A stretch of DNA of 64,000 nucleotides. Origin: an uncultured Pelagibacteraceae bacterium (GTDB lineage: Bacteria; Pseudomonadota; Alphaproteobacteria; Pelagibacterales; Pelagibacteraceae). How positions within the stretch are numbered: position 1 is the first letter of the stretch; each line of letters starts with the position of its first letter. The notes under the pieces were generated by a model. It saw only the letters and a program-made list of their open reading frames with translations. It was not told the origin of the DNA and ran no database searches. The DNA is taken from positions 62,001 through 126,000 of the forward strand of contig CACFMO010000001.1 of assembly GCA_902567495.1 (NCBI GenBank), in the 5' to 3' direction. A program made the translations under genes and the position numbers. Shown in pieces: positions 9,845-19,943 of the stretch.

Positions 9845-10801
9845 ATGTATAAGATTGGAATTATAGAAAAAATACATGATAGAGGTATCGATTTACTTAA
9901 GAATAATCAAAACTTTGAATATGAAATAATCGATAATACTTCAAAAAATAATTTAATAAAAGTTTTACCAAAATTTGACGGTATTACCTTACGCGTAGCA
10001 AAGCTAGATGACTCAATTTTGAGCCATTGTAAAAAACTTAAGGTGATATCCAGACACGGCGTCGGTTACGATAATGTAGATATTAAATTTCTAAAAGAGA
10101 ATAATATTAAATTATTAATAACCGCAACTGCAAATGCAGTTTCTGTTGCTGAACACGTTATGTATATGATTTTAACTTTATCAAAAGGCATAGTGGGTTA
10201 TGATAAAATGGTTAGAGATGGAGAATTTAGAAAAGCAGTAGGTCAACTAACAACTTTTGAATTATTCAATAAAGAAATTTTAATTCTTGGTTTTGGAAGA
10301 ATTGGAAAAAATTTGATTAGAAGATGTACTGGTTTTGAGATGAAAGTGAACGTTCATGATCCATTTGTTGATGAATCTGTAATTAAAAAATTAGGGGGAA
10401 ATAAAGTAGAGGATTTAGATGAGGCATTTAAATCTGCAGATTATATCTCAGTACACATGCCTTTGAATTCAAAAACAAAAAACCTAATTAATTTTAAAAA
10501 ATTAGAAACTATGAAAAAAAATGTTATTATAATTAATACAGCTCGAGGTGGCATTATAAATGAAAACGATCTTGATATTGCTTTGAATAAAAATATTATC
10601 TTTGGTGCTGGTTTAGATGTTTTTGAAAAAGAACCTATTAATTTAAATAGTCCATTACTTAAAAATAAGAAAATATTATTGAGCCCTCATTCTGCAACTT
10701 TTACTGAGGAATGTACTGAAAGAATGGGTATAGAAACTGTACAAAATGTTATTGACTTTTTTGAAAACAAAATAAAAAAAAATATGATAGTAAAATTATG
10801 A
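9845..10801 (+). CDS. D-isomer-specific 2-hydroxyacid dehydrogenase (phosphoglycerate dehydrogenase-like)
   Basis: SRHGVGYDNVD, ILGFGRIGKNLIRR, NTARGGIINENDL, GAGLDVFEKEP, LSPHSATFTEE. Confidence 0.9.
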   Translation: MYKIGIIEKIHDRGIDLLKNNQNFEYEIIDNTSKNNLIKVLPKFDGITLRVAKLDDSILSHCKKLKVISRHGVGYDNVDIKFLKENNIKLLITATANAVSVAEHVMYMILTLSKGIVGYDKMVRDGEFRKAVGQLTTFELFNKEILILGFGRIGKNLIRRCTGFEMKVNVHDPFVDESVIKKLGGNKVEDLDEAFKSADYISVHMPLNSKTKNLINFKKLETMKKNVIIINTARGGIINENDLDIALNKNIIFGAGLDVFEKEPINLNSPLLKNKKILLSPHSATFTEECTERMGIETVQNVIDFFENKIKKNMIVKL

Positions 10802-11298
10802 TGAGTTTAAAAAAGTTTGGTTTTTTAGAAATTGTAGTTATTTTGTCAGCAATATACGTTTTATCGACATTGGTTTGGACTGCCTCAACAAGATCTGCTG
10901 TTGAAGAAAAGGCAAATATAATAAAAGGTAATCACAAAAGAATTGTAGATTTCGTAAACAGTCAAATTAATGCTTGTGAAGGTAGTAGTGATGATACAAA
11001 AACCTCATGGGGTGAATTATGTAATGAAACTTGGACATCCGAAAAAATAATTAATTATATTAATTCAAATTTAAATCTCAAAAACCCGTATTCTAAGGAC
11101 TCTTCAATTGCTAAAAGTGTACAGGACCCTAGAATACAAGCTGAAGGTAAAGCAGGACAATCTACTGAAATGGGTATCATATTTATTAGCTCAAGTGATT
11201 TTGATTCAGCACCTGGATCCGAATGGATAATAGGCACATGTGTTAAATCGCCATGTGTTGCTGCTGGTAATAACGAACTTACATCTGTATATAGATAA
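10798..11298 (+). CDS. Small membrane-anchored, pilin-like protein of unknown function
   Basis: 166 aa; N-terminal KKFGFLEIVVILSAIYVLSTLVW hydrophobic helix resembling a pseudopilin leader; two Cys pairs. Confidence 0.5.
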   Translation: MMSLKKFGFLEIVVILSAIYVLSTLVWTASTRSAVEEKANIIKGNHKRIVDFVNSQINACEGSSDDTKTSWGELCNETWTSEKIINYINSNLNLKNPYSKDSSIAKSVQDPRIQAEGKAGQSTEMGIIFISSSDFDSAPGSEWIIGTCVKSPCVAAGNNELTSVYR

Positions 11299-11349
11299 TA
11301 TTTAATTGAAATTTGTCTTGTTTAATTATAAAAACAAGTTCTTTAATGG

Positions 11350-11423
11350 GCCGTTAGCTCAGCTGGTAGAGCACTTCCCTTTTAAGGAAGGTGTCGTTGG
11401 TTCGAATCCAACACGGCTCACCA
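11350..11423 (+). tRNA. tRNA-Lys (anticodon TTT) plus CCA
   Basis: GGGCCGTTAGCTCAGCTGGTAGAGCACTTCCCTTTTAAGGAAGGTGTCGTTGGTTCGAATCCAACACGGCTCACCA. Confidence 0.96.
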
Positions 11424-11429
11424 TTAATG

Positions 11430-12278
11430 TTAGGTTTTAATTGGGGGATAATCCAAAATTACTTTTGGGATCCATTTATTTAAATTTTTAATTCTATTAT
11501 CACTTGAAGGATGTGTGCTTAAAAATTGTGGTGGTTCTTTGCCCTTATTTGCTTTTTTCATTCTTTCCCATAGATTTGTGGATTCCTTAATATTGTATCC
11601 TGATAGAGAGGAAAAAATTAACCCCAGATAATCAGCTTCACTTTCTTGTTTTCTTCCAAATGGATTCATGATCCCAAGTTGAAGAACATCCATTCCAGTT
11701 GCTCTTCCAACGGTATTGCGTGTTTGTGATATCTTACCGCCAGTAAAAATATCAGCAATTTGGGTTGTAACATTTACTGCCATTGCTGCACTCATTCTCT
11801 CAACAGAATGTTTTGCTACTGCGTGTGCAATTTCATGTCCCATGATTGCCGCTAAACCATTAACATTTTTAGCAACTTCTAAAATTCCAGTATAAACTGC
11901 AATTTTTCCTCCTGGCATACACCATGCATTTTTAGTTTTTTTATCGTCAATTAAAATATATTCCCAATTAAAATTTGATGTAGGATCTTGCTTATTTTCT
12001 TTTTTAAAAAAAGATGAAACAGAACTTGATATTTTTCCACCAATATCAATTATATTGTTATAGTCCTTACCTTTTTCAATAAGTTTAACTTTTTTCGAAT
12101 TTTTAAGTTTTTCGTAAGCTTTAGCAGCTTGATTATTAATCACACTTTCAGGATATATTGTGAATTGCTTACGCTCAGTAATTGGTACAGTACCACAACC
12201 ATTCAGAAAATAAGCTCCACAGGAACATCCAATAAACCCGAGAAATTTTCTTCTATTTATGATATGACTCTTACCCAT
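11430..12278 (-). CDS. M48-family metallopeptidase, predicted Tat/lipoprotein signal
   Basis: NRRKFLGFIGCSCGAYFLNGCG leader; IMGHEIAHAVAKHSVERM zinc site; ESEADYLGL. Confidence 0.9.
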   Translation of the reverse strand: MGKSHIINRRKFLGFIGCSCGAYFLNGCGTVPITERKQFTIYPESVINNQAAKAYEKLKNSKKVKLIEKGKDYNNIIDIGGKISSSVSSFFKKENKQDPTSNFNWEYILIDDKKTKNAWCMPGGKIAVYTGILEVAKNVNGLAAIMGHEIAHAVAKHSVERMSAAMAVNVTTQIADIFTGGKISQTRNTVGRATGMDVLQLGIMNPFGRKQESEADYLGLIFSSLSGYNIKESTNLWERMKKANKGKEPPQFLSTHPSSDNRIKNLNKWIPKVILDYPPIKT

Positions 12279-12330
12279 AAGATGATAATAGCAAAATTAA
12301 ACACATTATTCTATTTAAGCATATAACTTT

Positions 12331-12948
12331 ATGTCAAAAAAAAAGGCAAAAAGATCCTTATTTTCTACACTTCGTAACAATTTTATAGCCGGTATTGTTG
12401 TTTTAATACCAATTGGTATAACTCTATATCTAACACTATTTTTTATTAAAATTTCCTCTAAAATTTTACCAAAAGAAATTAACCCTAATTATTATTTACC
12501 TTATAATATACCGGGTTTAGAAATATTAATTTCTGTGTTTATAATTACTTTTGTTGGTTGGCTATCTCTTTCGTTTCTAGGAAAAAAACTTTTTGATTTG
12601 TTTGAACAAGTTTTAAATAAAATACCCATTCTGAGAACTATCTATTCTGCAGTAGGTCAACTCACGGAAACATTTGCCAAAACTAAAGGTGATAAAAAAA
12701 CAGTTGTATTAGTAGAATATCCTCGAAAAGGAACCTGGGCGGTTGGTTTTGCAACAAAAGAAAATAATAGTGAAATTAAGGATAAAGTAGGACAGGAGCT
12801 TATAAATGTTTTTGTTCCAACAACCCCAAATCCTACTAGCGGTTTTCTTTTAATGTTTTTAAAAAAAGAAATTATTTTTTTAGATATGACTTTTGAACAG
12901 GCTTCAAAATTTATTGTATCTGCTGGAAGCACAGATCCAAATAACTAA
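12331..12948 (+). CDS. DUF502-family membrane protein
   Basis: FIAGIVVLIPIGITLYLT..., PILRTIYSAVGQLTETF, VEYPRKGTWAVGFAT, VFVPTTPNPTSGFLLMF. Confidence 0.88.
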   Translation: MSKKKAKRSLFSTLRNNFIAGIVVLIPIGITLYLTLFFIKISSKILPKEINPNYYLPYNIPGLEILISVFIITFVGWLSLSFLGKKLFDLFEQVLNKIPILRTIYSAVGQLTETFAKTKGDKKTVVLVEYPRKGTWAVGFATKENNSEIKDKVGQELINVFVPTTPNPTSGFLLMFLKKEIIFLDMTFEQASKFIVSAGSTDPNN

Positions 12949-15002
12949 TTGCCTATCTCACTTATTATATCAGCTTTGTCATGAAGTTTTAATAAATTTT
13001 CAAACTTCTTAAAATTTAACATTCCTAATTTTTTAACTTCTTTTTCTGCAAGTAAAAATAGATCTTTATGATGCAATGGGTCTGCAAATTTAAAATTTTT
13101 AACACCACTTTGTTGAAAACCCAAAATATCACCAAAGCCACGTAATTGCATATCTTTTTCAGCTATAACAAAACCATCGTTGGTTGATCTTAAAATCTTT
13201 AATCTCTCTCTTGCATTTTTAGAGAGATTATTTTTGTAGAGCAAAATACAAATTGACTCCGTATTTCCTCTTCCTACTCTTCCTCTTAATTGATGAAGTT
13301 GGGATAAACCAAATTTATTTGAATCTTCAATTATAATAGTATTCGCACTTGGAAAGTCTATACCTACTTCTATAACTGTAGTACTTACTAATATTTTAAT
13401 TTTTTTTGTAAGAAAATCATTCAGCACTTTATCTTTGATATTTTTTTCAATTCCTCCGTGAATTAGACCAACTTGATTTGGAAATATCTTATTTACCTGC
13501 TCGTATTTTTTTTTAGCAGATGTAAAATTTAAATTACTAGAAACATCAATTAATGGGCATATCCAAAATATTTGCCGATCTAAAGAAATTTCCTTTTTTA
13601 AAAGAGGCAAAATTTCATCAAGTTTTTTTTCAGGTTTGATCAAAGTAATAATATTTTTTCTATATTTAGGTTTTTCATTCAAGCGAGATATATCCATGTC
13701 ACCAAAAAATGATAACATCATAGTTCTAGGTATCGGAGTTGCTGAAATAAGAAGTAAATCACAATTTCTTCCTCCCTTTTTAGCTAACCTAATTCTTTGA
13801 TTTACACCAAATTTATGCTGTTCGTCTATTATAATAAATCCTAAATTTAAAAATTTAATTTTATTTTGAAATAATGTATGTGTTCCAAATAATAAATTTA
13901 TTTTTCCCTTTTGAAGATCATTTTGAATATTATTTTTTTTATTAAAATTTGTTTTACCTGTAAGTAGTTGAATATTTATATTAGAATTTTTAAAAAGTTT
14001 AATTGCTAATTTGTAGTGCTGTTGTGCTAAAATTTCAGTAGGTGCCATAAAAGCGACTTGATAATTTGTTTCGATAATATTAGCTGCCGTTATTAGAGCT
14101 AATATTGTTTTTCCTGAACCAACATCACCCTGTAATAATCTAAACATTCTTTTTTCAGATTTAATATCGTCGTTAATTTCTTTTAATACTTTGGTCTGTC
14201 CTTTGGTAAGATTGTGACCGAAATTATCTAAAACAATTTTAGAAATTTTATTTTTATTTAAATACTTTAACTTCTTTTTTGATCTTATTATTTTTCTTGA
14301 TGTAAAAAGATAAATAAGATTTGAAAATATCTCATCGTACACCAGTCTTCTATAATCATTTGAATTTAAGTCTTTTTTAGTAGATGGATTATGTAAATTT
14401 AGCAATACTTTTTGCAGTTTACCAAAACTATTTTCTTTCAAAAAATTATCAGAATACCATTCATCACTCGCATCTAAATCTTGAAGAACACTATAAATAA
14501 TATTTCTATAAATTTTTTCATTTAAACCTTCTGTAAGTGAATATTTTGGAAAAACTTTTGTAATTTCCTTCATTGAACTTAACTCTTTAATATAAGTTGG
14601 ATTTGTAATCTGATAATTACCTTTGTAGTAATTAATTTTTCCGCTTACAACAACTTCTTTTTTAATAGGTAAAACTTTTCTTATATATCCTTCTTTACTA
14701 TTAAAAAAAACTAAGCTTATTTTACGATCATTCTCAGAACAAATTACTTTATTAGGTAGATTTCTTGTTCTAGGAAAATTATATTTCTCAACAACAACTT
14801 GAATTGTGCTTACTTTTCCTATTTCTAAATTCTCTAAGTTAGTAATTTTTGATCTATCAACAATCCCATAAGGAAGGTCAAAAAGTATGTCTTTAACTTT
14901 TTCTATTTTTTTACTTTTTAAATATTTTTCAAGTCTTTTTCCAACACCTTTTAATGTTGCAACATCCTTAAATAAAAAACTGTTTTTATTTATATTTTCC
15001 AT
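12945..15002 (-). CDS. recG: ATP-dependent DNA helicase RecG
   Basis: LLQGDVGSGKTILALI, FMAPTEILAQQHY, IIDEQHKFGVNQR, SATPIPRTMMLSFFGDMDIS, GRVGRGNTES. Confidence 0.95.
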   Translation of the reverse strand: MENINKNSFLFKDVATLKGVGKRLEKYLKSKKIEKVKDILFDLPYGIVDRSKITNLENLEIGKVSTIQVVVEKYNFPRTRNLPNKVICSENDRKISLVFFNSKEGYIRKVLPIKKEVVVSGKINYYKGNYQITNPTYIKELSSMKEITKVFPKYSLTEGLNEKIYRNIIYSVLQDLDASDEWYSDNFLKENSFGKLQKVLLNLHNPSTKKDLNSNDYRRLVYDEIFSNLIYLFTSRKIIRSKKKLKYLNKNKISKIVLDNFGHNLTKGQTKVLKEINDDIKSEKRMFRLLQGDVGSGKTILALITAANIIETNYQVAFMAPTEILAQQHYKLAIKLFKNSNINIQLLTGKTNFNKKNNIQNDLQKGKINLLFGTHTLFQNKIKFLNLGFIIIDEQHKFGVNQRIRLAKKGGRNCDLLLISATPIPRTMMLSFFGDMDISRLNEKPKYRKNIITLIKPEKKLDEILPLLKKEISLDRQIFWICPLIDVSSNLNFTSAKKKYEQVNKIFPNQVGLIHGGIEKNIKDKVLNDFLTKKIKILVSTTVIEVGIDFPSANTIIIEDSNKFGLSQLHQLRGRVGRGNTESICILLYKNNLSKNARERLKILRSTNDGFVIAEKDMQLRGFGDILGFQQSGVKNFKFADPLHHKDLFLLAEKEVKKLGMLNFKKFENLLKLHDKADIISEIGN

Positions 15003-15030
15003 ATTTTCTTATATTATATAATTAAATTAA

Positions 15031-15288
15031 ATGAACAAAATAAATTCCTTAAAGAAAAAAATTAAGTATCGTTCTGACTACAGAGGTATAAAAGAAATGG
15101 ATATACTTCTTAGTAAATTTGTTAACAAATATATTGATACTTTTAATTATGATGATCTGGTTAAACTTTATGAAATATTGAAAAATGATGATGATAAAAT
15201 TTTTAAATGGTATTCCGGAATAGGTCACAAAGATTTACTACCATTAAACAATGTCTCTAAACTTTTAAAAAAATTTAAAATAAAATGA
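15031..15288 (+). CDS. sdhE: Succinate dehydrogenase assembly factor SdhE family
   Basis: KYRSDYRGIKEMDILLSKFV, typical SdhE RGxxE motif; next to recG as in many alphaproteobacteria. Confidence 0.85.
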   Translation: MNKINSLKKKIKYRSDYRGIKEMDILLSKFVNKYIDTFNYDDLVKLYEILKNDDDKIFKWYSGIGHKDLLPLNNVSKLLKKFKIK

Positions 15289-15291
15289 AAC

Positions 15292-15381
15292 TGGCGGAGA
15301 GGGTGGGATTCGAACCCACGAATGAGTAAACCCATTGCTAGTTTTCAAGACTAGTGCTTTCAACCGCTCAGCCACCTCTCC
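15292..15381 (-). tRNA. tRNA-Ser (anticodon TGA) plus CCA
   Basis: Reverse complement GGAGAGGTGGCTGAGCGGTTGAAAGCACTAGTCTTGAAAACTAGCAATGGG...GTGGGTTCGAATCCCACCCTCTCCGCCA; long variable arm. Confidence 0.96.
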
Positions 15382-15465
15382 AAATCTAAACATTAAGATA
15401 TTCTATATACATGAAGCAATAAAAGATTAAAGCAATACAATAATTTTATAGAATGTAAAAAAATA

Positions 15466-16479
15466 TTGGAATATAAGCTAAAAATGAAAATTTTAGCCAT
15501 ATTATTAAAATTTATACTAATTTTTACCTTCACAAATCTAGAGGCCAACCAAGATTTTGAGTTGTGGCTATTGGAATTTAAAAATACAGCTGTAAAAAAT
15601 GGAATTTCACAAAAAACTGTCAACGATGTTATGAAAGATGCAAAGTTCTTATCTAAAGTAATTGAATACGATAGATATCAACCCGAGTTTTACGAAGATA
15701 CTAAAACATATGTAAGGAAAAGAACTAGTAACGACAAAGTAAAAAAAGGTTTGTCATTGTACAATAAAGAAAAAAAAATTATTAATAAAATTGATGAAAA
15801 ATTTTCAGTAGAAAAAGAATTGCTTCTAGCTTTAATGGGTATCGAAACTAACTATGGAAAATATTTGGGAAAAATGGATATTATTTCATCGCTATCAACT
15901 TTAAGTTTTGATAAAAGAAGAAAAGCTTTTTTTACTAATGAATTATTAATTTTATTAAAACTCATTGATCAAAACATTATAAGTAAAAATATTTTATACG
16001 GCTCATGGGCTGGAGCTTTTGGAAATTTTCAGTTTATGCCATCTACAATTAAAAACTATGCGCTAGATTATAATAAAAACGCTAATATTGAACTTAAAGA
16101 AATCGAAGATTCATTTGCATCGGCTGCTAATTATATTAATAAAATTGGTTGGAAAAAAAATCAACCTTGTTTTTATAAAGTCGAACTTAAAGAAAATATT
16201 CCATTAAAATATTTAAATACTTCTGCAAAGAAGATTAAAAATAAAAAAAAATTAAAGTTTTTTAAAAAATATTTAAAAAATGTTCAAAATATATCATTAA
16301 ATGAAAATGTCATAACAGCAATTGTTACTCCTGATAAGGACATTATCCCTGGATCTAATAATCTTAGACCTGCATATCTTGTATTCAGTAATTATGAAAA
16401 AGTTTTGAAATGGAATAGGTCCTTGAGATTTGCTATTGCTGTGTGTACTTTAAAAAATAAGTTTAAAAATGAAATTTAA
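15466..16479 (+). CDS. Lytic murein transglycosylase (MltB family)
   Basis: LLALMGIETNYGKYLGKMDIISSLSTLSFDKRRKAFFTNEL, GSWAGAFGNFQFMPST, AANYINKIGW. Confidence 0.9.
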   Translation: MEYKLKMKILAILLKFILIFTFTNLEANQDFELWLLEFKNTAVKNGISQKTVNDVMKDAKFLSKVIEYDRYQPEFYEDTKTYVRKRTSNDKVKKGLSLYNKEKKIINKIDEKFSVEKELLLALMGIETNYGKYLGKMDIISSLSTLSFDKRRKAFFTNELLILLKLIDQNIISKNILYGSWAGAFGNFQFMPSTIKNYALDYNKNANIELKEIEDSFASAANYINKIGWKKNQPCFYKVELKENIPLKYLNTSAKKIKNKKKLKFFKKYLKNVQNISLNENVITAIVTPDKDIIPGSNNLRPAYLVFSNYEKVLKWNRSLRFAIAVCTLKNKFKNEI

Positions 16480-17206
16480 ATATTTTACTTTAATTTTTTT
16501 TTTATTATCATGCACGAATAATTCTTTTGAAAATAGTAACGTCTCTACTTCAAAAATCTCCAATGGTTTTGCATTAATATACAATGAAAATGATTTTGAA
16601 AATAAAATAATCTCATCAAGACTAAATTCTGATAAAATAGAGGCAGGTCATAATAAATATAAAAAAAATACAATTATTATAATAACAAATCCTGAAAATA
16701 ATAAATCTGTACAATTATTAGTATCAAAAAAAGTAAAATATCCAGATTTTTTTAAAGTCTTAATTACTAAAGAATTATCAGAAAAATTAAATTTAAATCC
16801 AGATATGCCTTTCGTTGAAGTTGAAAGGCGTATAAAAAATAGGTCATTTATTGCAAAAAAAGCTGTTACTTATTCAGAAGAGCAAAGTGTACTAACTAAG
16901 GCACCAGTAACAAAAGTAAAAATTAACAATATCTCTAAGTCTTCTGATGATAAAAGCCGAAAAAAGTCGGATGGTAATTTTTCAATAATTATTGGAGAAT
17001 TTTATTCCAAAAAATGGGCTTCCAGCTTGATTGAATTACTTATAAATGAGAATATTAAAAAAGAAGTTTTTTCTATAAAAACGTTGGGCAAAAATAATTA
17101 TCAGTTAATTGCAGGACCCTATACTTCAATTAATACTTTAAAAAATGATTACTTTAAGCTAAATAAGTATGGTTTTGATAATCTTGATATAAAAAAAAAT
17201 AAATGA
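16469..17206 (+). CDS. RlpA-like lipoprotein with C-terminal SPOR domain
   Basis: Lipobox LLSC; degenerate DPBB-like middle; C-terminal SPOR-like FSIIIGEFYSKKWASSLIELL...YQLIAGPYTSINTL; between mltB- and dac-type genes. Confidence 0.65.
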   Translation: MKFKYFTLIFFLLSCTNNSFENSNVSTSKISNGFALIYNENDFENKIISSRLNSDKIEAGHNKYKKNTIIIITNPENNKSVQLLVSKKVKYPDFFKVLITKELSEKLNLNPDMPFVEVERRIKNRSFIAKKAVTYSEEQSVLTKAPVTKVKINNISKSSDDKSRKKSDGNFSIIIGEFYSKKWASSLIELLINENIKKEVFSIKTLGKNNYQLIAGPYTSINTLKNDYFKLNKYGFDNLDIKKNK

Positions 17207-18351
17207 GACAAAAAATTACAATATTATTTATATCTTTTTTGCTTTTAACGCAGTTAAATGCTGAGCCAAAGATACAAGCTCCCACAGCTATTCTTATGGA
17301 TTATAACTCAGGAAAAATTTTATTTGAAAGAGATGCTGACCATCAAATTTATCCTGCTTCAATGACAAAAATTATGACGGCAATAATTGTTTTTGATCTT
17401 TTGAAACAAGAAAAAATAAAACTTTCAGACGAAGTTATAATATCCGAAAATGCATGGAGAATGTCTAAAAGTGGGTTTTCTTCGATGTTCATAATGTTAA
17501 ACGATAAAGTTTCAATTGAGGATTTGTTAAGAGGTATAATCGTAGTATCTGGTAATGACGCTTGTGTTGCGTTAGCCGAAGGTATTGCTGGTACAGAAAC
17601 TGCATTTGCCGATATGATGAATGAAAAAGCAGAAGAAATTGGTCTTATAAATACAAACTTTACAAATTCATCCGGTATTAATGATCCTGATAATTACTCA
17701 ACCGTTAGAGATATAGCAATAATGTCAAAATATCTTATTGAAAATTATCCAAATTATTATGAATACTTTAAAGAAACCGAATTTACATGGGATAGAACAG
17801 GTGGTGACCCGATTAAACAGGGAAATAGAAATCCACTTTTATATAAACGAATAGGTGCTGATGGCATTAAAACAGGTTATTTAGCCGTAGAGAAATACTC
17901 TCTAGCAAGTTCAATTATTGGTGAAGATCGAAGATTAATCGCAGTGGGGAGTGGATTTGTTACTAAACAAGCGAGATCAGACGAGTCAGCTAGAATGTTT
18001 AGATGGGCTTTGAGAAATACAAACACATATGAAATAGCAAAAAAAGATGTCCCAAAATTTAAGTTTAAAACTTGGCTAGGTAAGGAAAATATTGTGGAAG
18101 GTATGTCAAAAGAGGATATTTATGTAACTATATTGAAAAAAGAAGTTAAAGATCTCAAAGTAAAATTAGAATACAAACGACCAATCAAAGCACCAATTAA
18201 AGAGGGCCAACAAATTGGAGATTTAATTCTAGAATTACCAAATGAAGAAGCAAAAAAATTTCCTATTTATGCAAGCAAAAGTGTTAAAAAGGTAAATTTT
18301 TTTAAAAGTTTATTTTTATCTTTTAACTACATGATTTGGGGAGATGCATAA
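17203..18351 (+). CDS. D-alanyl-D-alanine carboxypeptidase (penicillin-binding protein 5/6 family)
   Basis: PASMTKIMTA (SxxK), SGNDACVALAE (SxN), DGIKTGYL (KTG). Confidence 0.93.
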   Translation: MRQKITILFISFLLLTQLNAEPKIQAPTAILMDYNSGKILFERDADHQIYPASMTKIMTAIIVFDLLKQEKIKLSDEVIISENAWRMSKSGFSSMFIMLNDKVSIEDLLRGIIVVSGNDACVALAEGIAGTETAFADMMNEKAEEIGLINTNFTNSSGINDPDNYSTVRDIAIMSKYLIENYPNYYEYFKETEFTWDRTGGDPIKQGNRNPLLYKRIGADGIKTGYLAVEKYSLASSIIGEDRRLIAVGSGFVTKQARSDESARMFRWALRNTNTYEIAKKDVPKFKFKTWLGKENIVEGMSKEDIYVTILKKEVKDLKVKLEYKRPIKAPIKEGQQIGDLILELPNEEAKKFPIYASKSVKKVNFFKSLFLSFNYMIWGDA

Positions 18352-18988
18352 AAGAAAATTTTTTTTTATTGTCTTTGAAGGTATCGAAGGATCAGGAAAA
18401 TCCTACCAAAGTAAAAAATTATTTAAAAATATTAAAAAAAAAAATTATCCAGTCGTACTTACTAGAGAACCAGGTGGTACAATTGGTGCAGAAAGAATAA
18501 GACAAGTAATTTTAAAAGATTATTTTCATAAAAACAAAAGTGAGAAGTTTCATAAATATACTGACACACTTTTGTATTTAGCTGCTAGAAATGAGCATAT
18601 CCAAGACAAAATTCTAAAAGCTAAAAGAACTAAAAAAATTTTGATATGCGATAGATTTATTGATTCCACAATAGCTTATCAAGTTTATGGAAAAAAAGTT
18701 GAGTTTAAACTTATTGAGAACATTCATAAATATATACTTCAAAAAATTAAACCTGATATTACATTTCTGCTTAAAGTTAAAGCTAACAAAGCATCTAGTA
18801 GACTTAAAAAAAGAAAAACTAAAAATAGGTATGATAAATTTTCAAAAAATTTTTATCAAAATGCTCAAAAAGCCTTTATAAAATTAGCGAAAAAAAATAA
18901 AAAAAGATATTTTATTTTTGATAATTCGACCGATGATAAAGAACTTGAAAAAAAAATTTTAAATATTGTTTTGTCTAAATTAAAATAA
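18344..18988 (+). CDS. tmk: Thymidylate kinase
   Basis: FEGIEGSGKSYQSK, LTREPGGTIGAERIR, CDRFIDSTIAYQ. Confidence 0.93.
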   Translation: MHKRKFFFIVFEGIEGSGKSYQSKKLFKNIKKKNYPVVLTREPGGTIGAERIRQVILKDYFHKNKSEKFHKYTDTLLYLAARNEHIQDKILKAKRTKKILICDRFIDSTIAYQVYGKKVEFKLIENIHKYILQKIKPDITFLLKVKANKASSRLKKRKTKNRYDKFSKNFYQNAQKAFIKLAKKNKKRYFIFDNSTDDKELEKKILNIVLSKLK

Positions 18989-18989
18989 A

Positions 18990-19943
18990 GTGAAAAATAT
19001 AACAAACAGTAATACTGAAATCAAAAAATCTAATAAATTAATTGGATATGATGATTTATTTATCAAATTTGAAAAACTTTATTTAAATAAAAGACTCCCA
19101 AAAGTCATATTGCTATCAGGAGATAAAGGAATAGGCAAATCAACTTTTGCTTTTCATTTTATTAATTATATTTTATCTATGAATTCTAAAATTCCTTACG
19201 ATAAAGATAGCTTTTCAATAAATTTAAATAACGAAACTTATAAAAAAATTATAATTAACGTTGAACAAAATTTCCATTTTTTAAAATGTGAAAAACCAAA
19301 TACAGTCTCTATAGACGATATTCGTCAACTGAGGACAAAACTATCAAAAACACCGCTTGTTAATTCCTCAAGATTCACAATTATAGACGATATTGAGTTA
19401 ATTAATTTAAACTCTGCTAATGCCCTTTTAAAATTAATAGAAGAACCTTCAGATTATGATTATTTTTTTTTGATAAATAATAAATGCAATAAGCTAATAG
19501 AAACATTAATTTCACGATCTTTGGAATTTAAGGTTTTTTTGTCTTCTAATCAAAAAAATCAAATTTTTACTTATTTAAAATCATATTTTGAAATTGAGGA
19601 GAATTTTACTCATAATTACATTAAATACACATCGCCTGGTAATCTAATTAAATTTGATCCTATTATAAACGAACTTGAAATTACTTCTTTAAATGAATTC
19701 GACAAAGTATCCTCTGAAATTCTAAAAATGTTTAACAAAACTAAAAAAGATATTTATATTAATTTTTTATTATTTCTTGTAGATATAAAGTTTTTAGAAT
19801 TTTCTAAAATAAATAAAAATTATGTTCAGATTGCAGATACTAAAAATAAAATAAATAGCTTATTAACTCGATATTATAAGTTTAACTTAAATAGCATTAA
19901 TGTTTACAATCAATTTACAAATTATTTAAATCATGTCAGGTAA
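18990..19943 (+). CDS. holB: DNA polymerase III subunit delta' (HolB-like)
   Basis: GTG start; LLSGDKGIGKSTFAFHF, IDDIRQLRTKLSKTP, NSANALLKLIEEPS; downstream of tmk. Confidence 0.87.
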   Translation: MKNITNSNTEIKKSNKLIGYDDLFIKFEKLYLNKRLPKVILLSGDKGIGKSTFAFHFINYILSMNSKIPYDKDSFSINLNNETYKKIIINVEQNFHFLKCEKPNTVSIDDIRQLRTKLSKTPLVNSSRFTIIDDIELINLNSANALLKLIEEPSDYDYFFLINNKCNKLIETLISRSLEFKVFLSSNQKNQIFTYLKSYFEIEENFTHNYIKYTSPGNLIKFDPIINELEITSLNEFDKVSSEILKMFNKTKKDIYINFLLFLVDIKFLEFSKINKNYVQIADTKNKINSLLTRYYKFNLNSINVYNQFTNYLNHVR

